DNA from: Conus ventricosus
Lineage: Eukaryota; Mollusca; Gastropoda; Neogastropoda; Conidae
NCBI GenBank assembly: GCA_018398815.1
Contig: CM031601.1
Location: forward strand, 36,939,113-37,003,112
DNA length: 64,000 bases
Direction of reading: 5' to 3'
Positions 44,463 through 55,459 of this stretch are shown here, piece after piece. The notes beneath the pieces were generated by a model. It was not told the DNA's origin. It saw only the letters and a program-made list of their open reading frames with translations, and made no database searches. Every line of letters begins with the position of its first letter. Positions within the stretch are counted from its first letter, which is position 1. The position numbers and the translations under genes were made by a program.

Positions 44463-45537
44463 ATGGGGGTGGTTGATAATGGAGAGGGAAAAGAAAAGGA
44501 AAAGCTTTGTGGTGCTTAAAAGCTGTTCTGCTTGGGTCTTGGTCTTGCACTCTATTAGGAATGATCCATTTCTAAGCGTTTTGATTGACTGAGGGTCACC
44601 AGGAATATCTTGGAAACCTTTCTGGATTGCAAAAGGACTTAAAGTTGAAATCAGTTTCTCCTGTTCCATTCTTTCGACCACCAGCCATGAAGCACAGAAT
44701 TCTGTTATTTTAATTGTTTGTGTGTCTGAATCATTGTCGAGATCCGAGTCCTTGATCATTGTTGTTTTTACCTTCATTTTTTTAATGTTCTTTTTGTTGT
44801 TGTGAAGAAACCATTTTTGATGAATGTTTATTTCATCTCTGCCTTACCACCCACCATGGAGTCCAGCTATAGGGCAAGGGTCAAGAAACCACCGTCTTGA
44901 CCCCTTCCATGCTTCCGGAGGGAAATACAACAAACAGAAGCCCACCAACCCTATCACCCCTGACCATGCTCAACTCCTGGGCACAGAAAGCTGAGAACTA
45001 CAGGGGTTTCCTTGGCCAGCCACAGAACTGCCCGTCTTGACCCAGGGTAGCCGATTGATACACCTGGGCCTGAGGGTACCTCCTGTCTAGAAGAGATCCA
45101 AACTAAAGAGATGTGTTGAGAGCACCTGCCCTCTTAATCACCAGGATCTCATTCCCTTCCATCACAGGCCGCACCGCACATCAAATACGGCAGACCACAG
45201 AGAAAACAGAATGTGGAAAAGAAGACTTGAAGGGGAGACAAAGACAGAAAACATCCACTGAGAAAGGCAGAAGATAGAACAATAGAACAGGAAAAGGACA
45301 GATTATGATTTGCAAGGGCCCTCACCTTTAATCTGTCTGACATAGGAGATCCTACCAGGGGCATCAACTCCTACCACACTGTACTCAGGCCAGTCTGCAA
45401 CGTGACTGTACAGAGGTAGAAGAGTTAACAAAAACTAGCCTTCCATTCAAGTATTCATGCCCTGTCAGCAGAGTCTAAGGGATCACTGGACCGTGCACGC
45501 CCTCCAACCATGGCAAGGTTGCAATCCCCAGACAGTG
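44463..45537 (-). mobile_element. RNase H LINE 5-prime portion: UTR and ORF1 start (copy h)
   Basis: ORF1 begins near 44777 (MKVKTTMIKDSDLDNDSDTQ) and continues WLVVERMEQEKLISTLSPFA and SFLIECKTKTQAEQLLSTTK. This is the same domain as in copy e at 42.15-42.46 kb (RPFQLEPFAIQG; LVQCRSRKQSEQLLRATK). The 5-prime UTR to about 45537 parallels 42.5-43.2 kb. The rest of the LINE is absent because DIRS sequence begins at 44462. Retention of the 5-prime end with loss of the 3-prime end is unusual for LINEs and points to rearrangement or a later insertion. Confidence 0.75.
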
Positions 45538-45567
45538 AAAACACTCAGTATGATATATGCCATACAC

Positions 45568-45629
45568 GAGTGTGTGTGTGTGCGCACACGTGTGTGTGTG
45601 TGCGCACGCGTGTGTGTGTGTGCGCACGC

Positions 45630-45673
<44 letters not shown>

Positions 45674-45740
45674 TTGCACGCACGTGCGTGCGTGCGTGCG
45701 TGCATGCGTGCGTGCGTGTGTGTGTGTGTGTGCATTCTGC
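45568..45740. repeat. TG/CG compound microsatellite
   Basis: TG repeats mixed with GCGCAC and GTGCGTGC stretches over about 170 bp, about 100 bp downstream of the HERC2 donor at 45837. Open frames across it in all directions are artefacts. Confidence 0.95.
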
Positions 45741-45837
45741 ACATGTGCATATGCATATGTATATGTCTGATTGCATTCTGGTGTGTACACCAGCTGAAAG
45801 CACTGTCTTTCCTTCACAGTCCTGACAGGGATGTTAC

Positions 45838-46035
45838 CTCAGATAGGTCTGAGATGAGGGTGACGAGGGTTTCGTTGGCTGGAATGTGAACAGTTCGAAT
45901 CTCCTTCAATGTGCTGATGCCTTCCCCAGCACTCACCACCACCAGTGAAGGAGTGTAGCTGGAGTCGGTGGGATCAATGCGCATACATAATCGATTGACC
46001 ACCATGTCGGGCTGCATCTCCAAGCGAATCCAGTG
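45838..46035 (-). CDS. HERC2: HERC2 exon: core of the DOC domain
   Basis: The exon is 66 codons long, phase 0 at both ends. It begins HWIRLEMQPD and contains the strand DPTDSSYTPSLVVVSAGE, both closely matching human HERC2 DOC. A run of eight A on the plus strand (a T-rich tract on the coding strand) stands before the CAG acceptor at 46036-46038, and the donor is GAG/GTAACA. It follows the WQSSG-ending exon at 58.3 kb and leads into YYELFEIGIRQC at 29.9 kb. The flanking introns carry a mixed TG/CG microsatellite (45.57-45.74 kb) and a 5-prime LINE fragment on one side and unassigned AT-rich DNA on the other. Confidence 0.94.
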
Positions 46036-48600
46036 CTGAAAAAAAAGGAAGGACACTGGTTATGAGAGAGCTGAAGCACATTTCTACCATTACTGGATGG
46101 CACCCACCCACCATTTACAAACAACTAAAGGAACACACATATATACTTGGGAGAAGAGAGGGAAAGAGGCCACTGTTACATTCACACTGAAGTTTCCCTA
46201 AACTGAACCATCAACTTTTCCAAAAACCTCTGAAAAGAGAAGGAAGGGTTGAAAGATGCACAGGGTAGGGGTGATCAGGTAGCAGGACTTGTACTACTGG
46301 ATCAATTCTTTAAAACAAAGACGTGAATGTATATCTGTAAATGTATAATATTCATGCAGTTCCCTCCTTGCAGTTTTGAACAGAAGATCAGTTTCTGTTC
46401 TCGCTGGAGCATGAATCAATGTAAGGAATATAAGGAAAGACACTGCATGTCTGCAACTTCTGATGTGTTTCCCATGTCTGTCTGATGTGTTTCCAATGTC
46501 TGCTTCATGTGTCTGCCATGTCTGTCTGTTGTGTCTGTCATATGGGTCATTCTCTGGAAACGTATACCATTTCTGTGACCTATCAAGTAAAAAATGAAGA
46601 TGATTTTTCTGATGAAAAAAGCACCCTGTAAGAGAGATATACATATCCTGTATACTCTATCATGAAAATAAAAACAGTCCAAACTCTGGTTTTTGTGAAA
46701 TTAATGATAATGTAACGCGGGTCAGCATTGTCTCGCATGTATCAAGGACACCATTTGATGTCATTGTTTATCAATTAATCAAAGATTTCTACATTATTTT
46801 TTGTTTAGTATTTTTTAGCTTAAAATGTACCGATACAACCAATGTACAGAAATTGGTGTCATATTTTCATTTTTAAGCATTGTTACTGTGTACTTCATTT
46901 TGGACATTTGGAGATGACTGGAAACTGTTCTTGATTTGTTTTCACACAGGATGGCAGTGCTTGTAAATACTGTTTGTATGTGATCAGTAGCTTTTACTGC
47001 AAGGTTTAAAATGAAGGGATATCAATTCACTCCAACTACTAGTGTATTTGAATATTACAGTTACTAAATTAGGGTCTTGCATGTAACATGGACATCATCC
47101 CGCATGTATCAAGGACACCATCATTCATCCAAGCAATACTTCAAGAAAAAACACCACAGCAATACAGTTCCAACAATGCTTTATGTTCTCCATGTTTCCA
47201 GCAGTTTTTGAAATCTACTAAACCCTTCGACTTGGATAGTAGTAGATCTTTCATCTCACAGGATCTGTGCTTCTAATGACACCTGAGGAGAAAGGGGAAA
47301 AAAAAGGCAAACTGTTAGACTTGCTGAGCAATTAGCTTTTTTCTTCCTTTTTTTGATATGTTAATGTTATTAATACTGTATGTATTACCTACAAAACATG
47401 TATTTTATCTTTATATAACATACATAACTGGATAGTTCTATTGAAACGTTGGTAATTTACCTAACAGTAATATAGTCACAACTGACTGCTGCACTGCAAA
47501 AATTTGCCTCTATAGAACATCATGGCCACTTCTGTCACAACCAACAAATCCCATTAAAAATTTATACCAAAAAGAGAATGTGAAGTCTAAAATGAAAGTG
47601 ATGGGTACCTACATGACCAAATGCAAAAAAAGCTATAAGATACCTTTACATTTAGGAAAATTACCATTGTCATGTAATTATCAATATACTTATCAATATT
47701 ATGTTTATGTACAAAGCTGAGTCTTGATAGACAAGATCCCATTTTTATTTAAACATCACTGATTTGCAGAAAATAAGATTAGTAAAACCTACATGCATTT
47801 CAAATCATATTAGTAAAATTTTATGCCAAACACTATTTTTTTCAACTAGAATTCTTTATGCAAAACACTATTTTTCAACTAGAATTATTTTTTATCTGAT
47901 CTGATTCACCATTGAATGTCATTTTCATATTCTTAAGCACATAACAGAAAACTGAACACTAAAATGATTATTCATATCATCTAAGTCTTTGAAAGAATTA
48001 AGACAATCTCATGTGTAACGGAGACGCCAACTTACATGGCATCTCAAATTATGTGTAAGATATAGAAACACTTTCACATCATTTCTGAACAATCATGCAG
48101 AATAAAATCATATTTTTTAAATTTTTTTATGGAAACCACTGCTAGACGCTTAATATAAACATATTATTTAGAGTATTTTTTATTTTAAAGTATGACACCG
48201 ATCATCATGCAATCATGACTTTTCATGAACACATTGATGACGTCATCCAGAAAGGTGTCTTAAATACGCACAGTACCCATTTGCAGATTTTCTTCAAATC
48301 TATATGAATCAAAGCAACATTAGGGCGAACACTGGAAGACTTTTTCTAAGACATTACTATGTAGGAGCTACAAACACTTGTTGTATGGTAAACATGAATA
48401 AAATCAAACATAAATGGTAAAAATGCAGAACAAAAATGTGATGCAGTGTTTGAAAGCGTTCCATGCTCGCATGTTTCAGGCACATTTAGCTGGGTGCCAG
48501 CAGCAATATTTGTGCCAAATCTATACAAACTGGGCCAATTAATACATGCAAAACAATACCCACTTATTAAAACAATGGTAAACAAGTGCAAAATAAAGAA
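46036..48600. other. HERC2 intron, AT-rich, nothing firmly recognised
   Basis: A short TGTCTGATGTGTTTC-type repeat lies at 46454-46550. The phrase GCATGTATCAAGGACACCAT occurs at about 46737 and 47104, about 367 bp apart, but no larger repeat is evident. No exon is supported. Confidence 0.4.
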
Positions 48601-48601
48601 A

Positions 48602-48778
48602 CTTACCTTCAGATCTTTCGAGTGGCACTGAATAATGGCATCGATCAAGAACGTAAAAGATGGTGAATCGTCGGACACCACACAAACTTTTTCACATTCA
48701 CGCGCAGTCCTCGTTAGAATGGGGTCACAAGTTGGAACACTGTACGCATTTAACCATCCGCAATCACACTTTCGCTCC
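48602..48778 (-). other. Possible exon-like open segment of unknown identity
   Basis: The minus strand is open from the piggyBac boundary and reads KERKCDCGWLNAYSVPTCDP, then ECEKVCVVSDDSPSFTFLID and QCHSKDLK, ending at a strong donor-like AAG/GTAAGT (48601-48596). Cys spacing is suggestive but I recognise no domain. No ATG fits the frame, and the upstream side is cut by a TTAA-flanked element. It could be a chance frame, a relic exon or part of an unrecognised element. It cannot be in the main HERC2 coding chain, because the flanking HERC2 exons join directly. Confidence 0.25.
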
Positions 48779-48782
48779 TTAA

Positions 48783-49535
48783 CCCACTGCCTACCGCACT
48801 GACCGAGATCGACCGCGAGATTTCCTCTTTCTGAATCAACAGCTGAATACTAGGTCAATGACTTTCCCTTTCACCATCGCATATCCCAGAATGCAATTGC
48901 TATAGAAGAGTCTTCTGGTATGGAAGTTTCTGGATGCCATTTTGTTTTCTGTTGCAGGAGTTTTGGTTGAGTATTTTTGCTGCTGTGAATGTTCAAAGTC
49001 TGGCTTTTTTCCCACAAACATTTTCTGAGAAATGGCGGATCAAGTAACTAAGAAGATTTGAAGCAAGACGATTCGGATGTTGATCTTGACCTAGTTATAA
49101 ATAAAGATCAACTGCTGACTGATCTTGAGGCCGGAATCAATAATGATTTGGGCGATGATAATGACGATGTCGAATTGCCCATTGCTGCTGGGCCCAACCC
49201 CCCAAAAAAGGAAAATTCAAAAAAACAAAAGTAGCTGGAGATTCTTTAGTTGTTGACTGGAGTGGTAGACTACAAGAATTGATGCCTCCCAAAAGTTTTG
49301 CGAGTTTTGACAGCCAGGAAACCGGGTCAGTCAGTAGGTGTGTCCCATGATTTGCCTGTGGGAGCATCACCTTTACCCTTTTGATTTCAGAGGAATTTTG
49401 GCAGACTTTTAGCGAGAAACAAATATATTTGCGGAACAAAAGCTAGCAGAAAAGAATGAACATAAACTCTGGCCTAAATAAAAAAAACTGCCTCGTTTAT
49501 CAAAAAGTAAAGAGGAGACGGACAAGAGGTACATC
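48783..49535 (+). mobile_element. piggyBac element, 5-prime part with transposase start
   Basis: A TTAA at 48779-48782 is followed by CCCACTGCCTACCGC, resembling piggyBac termini (CCCTTTGCC type). Coding starts at 49033 (GAGAAATGGCGGATC, MADQV) and, after frameshifts, gives an acidic DSDVDLDLVINKDQLLTDLE, then VVDWSGRLQELMPP, EEFWQTF and TNIFAEQKLAEKNEHKLWPK, the conserved start of the piggyBac transposase domain. At about 49535 the match ends at a TG/G-rich simple repeat. The catalytic domain and the right end are missing. The 5-prime flank contains a TCCCAGAATGCA box and a YY1-like CAAAATGGC on the minus strand. Confidence 0.7.
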
Positions 49536-49539
49536 ATCA

Positions 49540-49580
49540 CCACATGTGTGTGTGTGTTGGGGATGGGGGGGGGGGGGGGG
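49540..49580. repeat. TG and poly-G simple repeat
   Basis: TGTGTGTGTGTTGGGGATGG followed by about 15 G, at the break point of the piggyBac relic. Confidence 0.9.
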
Positions 49581-49764
49581 TTGCTCAGTGCACTTGTGCA
49601 AACGCACATTTTTGCTGAATTCCATCACAATGTAAAGTCCAGTATTCAGTAATCATTTCTTGTCATTTTTTTCCCCCTCAGCAGTTTGAAGACAAATCTC
49701 CTTGTATGTGATGTCTTCAGTTTAACAAAACTGTTGAAGTTTGGTTGTTGTTTTTTCTCCTTTC

Positions 49765-50615
49765 AAAGAAAACCCCCTAAACGTACCATCAGACTCTGGA
49801 ACCAAGCAGACTTACCAAAATTACGCAGGGACACTCATGATTTCAGTCGTCTTTTTTTTAGGTCTCATAGTGTTAAAGATAATGTCAATGACCTTTGGAA
49901 GTGTATAAAAACTAATTTGGAATTTATTACGGATGACAACATACCAACTAAAATAACTTCAAGCAAGAACCACCAGCCATGGATTAATACAAAAACTAAA
50001 TGTTTGTTGAGAAGGAAACATCAGTTCTTTAAGAAATTAAAACTACACCCTAATTCAGAAAGATTACTGATTAGGTATAAACATATTAAGAGAAGGTGTC
50101 AGAGAGAATGTAGGCTTGCTCACTCCAATTATGTTAATTCGATGATTTCAGAAGGTGATCATCAAAACAAGAAATGATGGTCTTACATAAGGAGTAAGAG
50201 ACAGGACGACATTGGGATTACAGACCTGAGAAATAACCAGAATAACCTAATACAGGACCCTGAAGGAAAAGCAAATTTACAAAACAATCAGTTTTGTTCG
50301 GTTTTCTCAAATCCCAAGCCTCTAATTAACGTTAGACTAAAGGATGATGATAAACTCCCTGAAATGCAAAATATCAAAGTAAGCAAAGCAGAAGTATTTA
50401 AGTTACTGACCAACATCAATGAAAATAAAGCTACTGGTCCTGATGGCATTCCTGGCAAGCTCTTAAAATTATGTGCCAATGAATTGACTGAGCTATACCA
50501 ACTACTTTTCCAAGCTTCACTAAACCAGGGAGTAATACCTGACGAGTGGCGAGATGCTAGCATTGTCCCTTTATTCAAAAAGGGTGACAAAACAAAAACC
50601 GAAACTATAGACCTG
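49765..50615 (+). pseudogene. CR1/Jockey-group LINE ORF2 fragment, left half
   Basis: The plus strand reads RLWNQADLPKLRRDTHDF, a basic spacer (TKTKCLLRRKHQFFKKLKLH) and, in the next frame, WSYIRSKRQDDIGITDLRNN and then the RT N-terminus NENKATGPDGIPGKLLKLCA with IPDEWRDASIVPLFKKGDK. This arrangement is that of the region between endonuclease and RT in CR1/L2/Jockey-like LINEs. The frame is interrupted after KKGDKTKTE by a Harbinger-like element and continues at 51903. Stops at 50175 and elsewhere make it inactive. The endonuclease is not present. Confidence 0.75.
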
Positions 50616-51902
50616 GGTGGAATGTTCAACCATGTACAATTATTGTCACTGACTATCCGCTTACAATGAGTTGTCAGCTGACTTTAAAGTCAGCTTTGAA
50701 AAGTTGCCATGTTCAAGCGGTGACAACCGAGTTCACAACGAAGTCAGCAGACAATGATTGCCCTAATTTTCAAACGTTACTGGACTATTTTTACCCAGGG
50801 TTTTCCCGCGAAAGTTAACTTTCTGTTTCAACCTGAGCATGCGCAGTGACTTTGTTTACGCTGCATCCATCATGGCAGACGAAACCGGGACAAAAGCAAA
50901 ACGGCAGAAGAAATCTAATTTCTCTCCTTCTGAAATGGAAGTGCTCCTTCATGAGATAAGAATTAATCACAGGTGTCTTGGCAGATGCGCTTGCTTTGGC
51001 AACTGCTGGTTTGATGTCCTTTATTGTTCTTGCATTACTCTGATGCACTTTACATCCGTAGGACTTCCCTAGTCTGTTTGTGTTGACTTTCTTTATGACA
51101 GGGTCATTCACAAATAAAATGTTGGGAAGGGCGTTTAAAATTGGATTTGGTTTGTCTCTGGACTTGGCCTTTAATTCGTTGTCGTTTGATTTGTCTCCGC
51201 ACTTGATCTTTAAGTCATTGACGTTTTGTTTGTGTCTGGACTCGGCATTTTTCTCGCACTGCTCCTTAGACTTCGGCTTATGACGCAGAGAAGATTTGAC
51301 GTCATTTTTGTTCGTGTTATCAGTTTCTTCTATTTTTTTTTTGTTTTTGTCACTTTCCTGTACATTTCTGTTCTTCTTTTCTGAGTTGCTTGCTTTAATA
51401 GGCAGAGCATCCTGAGAAATTGTTTTCGATCGTGATGAAATTCTGGATCTAGCCACTTCTGCGTAAGAGAGGTAAGGAAACGGTTCTGTCTGCGTTGCTG
51501 TGCTAGCCGAGTCCTTTCGAACAATTTTAGAATGCAGCGATCTTACTTGATCTTCCAGACTCGCTGCTTTATCACACAAAGAGGAGATTGTGCCTTCGAT
51601 TTTAGCGAAGCTGTGTGTGGTACTCACGGAGGTGATGTTTGTAGTAGGAGCATTGTTGTTTTTAGGCCTCATGTTCCGCATGTACGCGAGGGCAGCCATT
51701 TTGTTTCGTTGTCATTCGATTGTCCACCGAAATCGAGGGTGTAAATTTCTAGCTTTAGTCACTGGTTTTCACCCCACTGACAACGGTTGTCAGCGGTTGT
51801 GCATCGCGGATTTTTATTGTCAGTGAAATTGTCAGTGGATTGTCAGCCTATTGTCATTGTCTGCCGATTGTAAGCTGATTGTACACGGTTGAACATTCCA
51901 CC
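50616..51902 (+). mobile_element. Harbinger-like DNA element with Myb-like exon and antisense ORF1 fragment
   Basis: Termini are inverted repeats GGTGGAATGTTCAACC(A/G)TGTACAAT, rich in subterminal TTGTCAGT/ACAATGAC motifs. The flanks read CCTG on both sides (50612-50615, 51903-51906); the true duplication may be 3 or 4 bp. Removing the element rejoins the LINE frame to YRPVSLTS. At 50872-50970 a plus-strand frame MADETGTKAKRQKKSNFSPS continues EMEVLLHEIRINHR, resembling the Myb/SANT-like protein of PIF/Harbinger elements. The interior from about 50975 to 51699 is an antisense LINE ORF1-like protein. No transposase is present. The superfamily call rests on the Myb-like exon. Confidence 0.6.
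50975..51699 (-). pseudogene. LINE ORF1-like fragment (coiled coil plus esterase start) inside the Harbinger-like element
   Basis: An open frame of about 240 residues on the minus strand begins MAALAYMRNMRPKNNNAP and contains a coiled-coil-like SLCDKAASLEDQVRSLHSKI, a long Lys/Asn/Ser-rich linker, and ILFVNDPVIKKVNTNRLGKS with NARTIKDIKPAV. The last block resembles the beginning of the SGNH esterase domain of CR1-type ORF1 proteins, where a GDS catalytic motif is usual; here it is NDP, so the nucleophile Ser is missing. The frame runs on to 50815 but the later residues are antisense of the Myb-like exon. The frame is free of stops over 720 bp, so capture seems recent. Confidence 0.55.
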
Positions 51903-52055
51903 CCTGTATCTCTTACATCCATATCAGCAAAACTACTTGAACACATAATATATAGTAGCATAATGGACCATCTTAACAAATATGACTTCTTAAACAACGC
52001 CCAGCATGGTTTTAGACAGCGAAGGAGTTGTGAGACTCAACTTACAACTCTGTCT
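51903..52055 (+). pseudogene. CR1/Jockey-group LINE RT fragment, right half
   Basis: Resumes the RT immediately after the Harbinger-like insert: PVSLTSISAKLLEHIIYSSI, DHLNKYDFLNNAQHGFRQRR and SCETQL, the standard RT block 2 of this LINE group. It ends at about 52055 in a TGTCTGATGTGTTTG-type repeat, with the catalytic palm absent. Confidence 0.8.
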
Positions 52056-52240
52056 GGTGTGTCTGATGTGTTTGTCTAATGTGTTTGGTTTGTCCGATAT
52101 GTTTGTCTAATGTGTTTGGTTTTGTGTCTAATGTGTTTGGTTTGTCTGATATGTTTGTCTAATGTGTTTGGTTTGCCTGATGTGTTTGTCATGTTTGTCT
52201 GATCTGCTTGCTGTGTCTGTCTAAAGTGTCTGTCATGCCT
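52050..52240. repeat. Short TGTCTGATGTGTTTG-type repeat
   Basis: About 190 bp of imperfect 14-32 bp units. Similar words occur at 46454-46550 and 58148-58165. Confidence 0.75.
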
Positions 52241-53200
52241 ACCCCTTTTCAACTGGAAAAAGCACCAGTGCATAGCCTACCCTACGAATCAAAAAATGCC
52301 CTTGCATGAAAATCCCCATGTCATTTGGGAAACATATACAGGTAGTGCATAGGTGGCCTTTTTCAAATGAGAAGCCTAAGCTGTGTATTCATCACAAAGT
52401 TTAATGGACTATGTCACTGGAACCAGCAATAATTCAGCAACATTTTGACAAGAAATGACCCAGCATTTTGAGCGAGAATTAATGATTGGATTAATTTTAG
52501 GAAAATCAAGACTGGTGATTGAAAATAGTGAACATCAAAGTATAGAGCAGAAACAACAGCAGTACCAGCATGAATATAACAAGACAAGCTGATTTATTCA
52601 GAAGTGTAAATAGCCACAAAGTGAAAAGACTGTTTCATGATGACTTTCATGCAGAAATAAATTCTACTGCCAATATTGTTGGAGATCCACATCAACAAAG
52701 TTGTAGTTGGCTTGAAAATTAGTCAGTCACCAACTAAAAGTTTGTGATGAGGCCATATTGATTCAAATGTGAAATTGCCATCCAACAAAGATTTATTTGG
52801 AAACACTGAAAAATGCAAGCTTGTTGTGTTTGAATGGAAATTTCAGTCTGAATAATAATTATCTACAGTTATCTGGGATGATTTAACAGTGATAACTTGA
52901 CCAGGTTTTGAATCGCAGTCTGAGATTGGAGGTGTTGAATCTAGATCATGTAAATCAATTGGCGGAATTTGTAAGACCATTGCTTTTGTACGAAATAACA
53001 TCACAAGTTACAATAATCGGGCGAGTGAATTTTGAAATCCTATCTTAGATGTAAATTTTGTATGTTTCATGAGTCTATATTTCATTTACTCTATTGTTTG
53101 TTAGAATAAAAATGATACCTACCAACAATGCAAGTGATAAAATCAAAATGGCAGCATCACTGATGGACCCATTTCAGTACAGTAATAATGATATCAACCC
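52241..53200. other. HERC2 intron, nothing recognised
   Basis: AT-rich DNA with no open frame of interest and no recognised repeat. Confidence 0.4.
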
Positions 53201-55142
53201 AGCCCATGCTTGGTATGCATAGCATGTCCGGTATGGCCGGTGGCCAGCCTGGATAAATGGGGAGCCAGGGCAAGCGTGAGGTTAGCTTCCTCATCTTGTC
53301 CTTAAATCTATGTAGCTACAGAAACATCAACAGCTACAACCCAGCAAACTCTTCTTAGAGCGAGGGAGCCTTCTATGGGAGGACCTATGAGGACTGCAGT
53401 GAAAGCCAACCGGAAGCTGCAGTGCTGACAACTCTCTTGACGACCAAGAAAACAACATCCATAGGCGCTTGGAACATCCGGACGTTATATGAGACGGGAA
53501 AGACGAAGCAGGTGACAGGGGAGATGAGGCGATATGGGCTTGACATCCTCGGGCTCAGCAAGACCAGGTGGCTGCAGGCGGGACAGCTCAGGCTGAGCTC
53601 GGGCGAGCTGCTTCTCTACTCTGCACACAAGGATGAGATGGCCATGCACTTGGAGGGCATGGCGCTGATGCTGTCCAGAAAAGCTCAGGGAGCGCTGGTA
53701 GGATGGCAGCCATATAGGCCATGAATCATAACAGCGACTTTCAGGATCAACAAGAGGATCGAGTGCTGCATAGCACAGTGCTACGCCCCGACCAACAACA
53801 CTGATGACGACGAAAAAGACAACTTCTACGACAGACTGCAGGGAATAATCAGTAAGTGGAGCGATAACAATATTAACATCCTGATGGGTAATTTCAACAC
53901 CAAGGTTGGACAGGACAACCCCAAATATGAGGAGGTGATGGGAAAACAAGGACTGGGAGAGATGAACGAGAACGGGGAGAGATTTGCCGACCTCTGTGCC
54001 CACAACAATCTAGTCATTGGAGGCAGCATCTTCCAACACAAGAGGATCCATAAAGCCACATGGGTGTCACCTAACCATACTACTGAAAACCACATCGACC
54101 ACTTTTGCATTTCCAAGAAGTTCAGGAGGACTCTAGTGGATGTTCATGTGAAACGAGGGGCTGACGCTGCAACAGACCACCACCTGCTGGTTGCCTGCGC
54201 CAAGCTGAAACTGAAAAGACACAGGAACACTGCAGCCTCGGGATGGAAAAAGTTCAACGCCAGCCTTCTGTGGAACACAGACAGACAACAGCAGTATCAT
54301 CTAGCACTGTCAAACAGGTTCCAAGTACTAGCGGAACTCTGGGATCAGGACACCGACCTGCACACACATTGGTAACAGGTGAAAGAAGGACTGACAACAA
54401 CCTGCGAGGAAGTTGTGGGTTGTCAGAAACACCAGCACAAAGAATGGATTTCTGCCGACACACTACAGAAGATAGAGGATAGGAAGAGAAGAAGGCAGCA
54501 GTCAACAGGAGCAGGACTAGAACAGGGAAAGCAAGGGCACAGGAAGAATACATGAGGGCAAACAAAGAGATGAAGAGGAGTGCAAAACAAGACAAAAAGG
54601 ACTATGTCGACAGTTTGACAGAAGAGGCAGCAGGAAGCAGAAACATGAGGCTGCTATACGATACAACAAGGAGATTATCAGGGAAGCCCAGACAATCAGA
54701 ATACCCAGTGAAGGATAAGAACGGGGAACCAATAATGGACAGGGAGGGACAGCGCAACAGATGGAGAGAGCACTTTGAAGACCTCCTCAACAGAGCCGCC
54801 TCTGAAAATCCACCAGAGATATCAGCTGCCAGGGAAGACCTTCCAATCAACTGCAACCCACCAACGCCAGAAGAAATCCAGCGCGCCATCCAGATGCAGA
54901 AGAATAGAAAGGCAGCTGGCCCAGATGAAGTCTGCCCAGAAGGCAGACATAGATACAGCAACAGAGATGCTCTACCCTCTCTTCACAAGGATTTGGGAGG
55001 ATGAGGATGTTCCACTGGACTGGAAGGAGACCTGGTGAAACTGCCCAAGAAAGGAAACCTTGGCAAGTGCGAGAACTACAGAGGGATTATGCTCCTTTCA
55101 GTCCCGGGAAAGACCTTCAATTGAATCTTGCTAGAGAGGATG

Positions 55143-55459
55143 AAAATGGGGAGTTTTTCTTATACTCCCTGTTTGGCTAGTATACTTACCATGTCAGACC
55201 ATAGCATACAACGGCAGTTAGTCAGCTCTGCCAGGCCGAAGATTTTGTGGCAAATGCAGTAATAAGATAGTCACGTGACGCCTACCCTACTTCTGCCATG
55301 CGCAGAAGGCCGAGGTGAGCTTGTTTACCTCATTCTTCTGAGGCCACACCAAGGTAACCCCGAGAACCTTGGCGCTAGAGGGGAAGGAGGGCGGGCATTA
55401 GAGTCTGACATGATAAGTATACTAGCCAAACAGGGAGTATAAGAAAAACTCCCCATTTT
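55143..55459. repeat. 57-bp inverted repeat at the DIRS-D end
   Basis: Arms 55143-55199 and 55403-55459 are inverted copies (one mismatch seen) around a spacer of about 200 bp. The spacer contains TAAGATAGTCACGTGACGCC, which is also present in inverted orientation near 36.53 kb in DIRS-B2. Confidence 0.88.

Noticed and set aside
45457..45889. Overlapping 90-120 codon frames rich in CV or HT
   Set aside because: They are translations of the TG/CG microsatellite next to the HERC2 exon.
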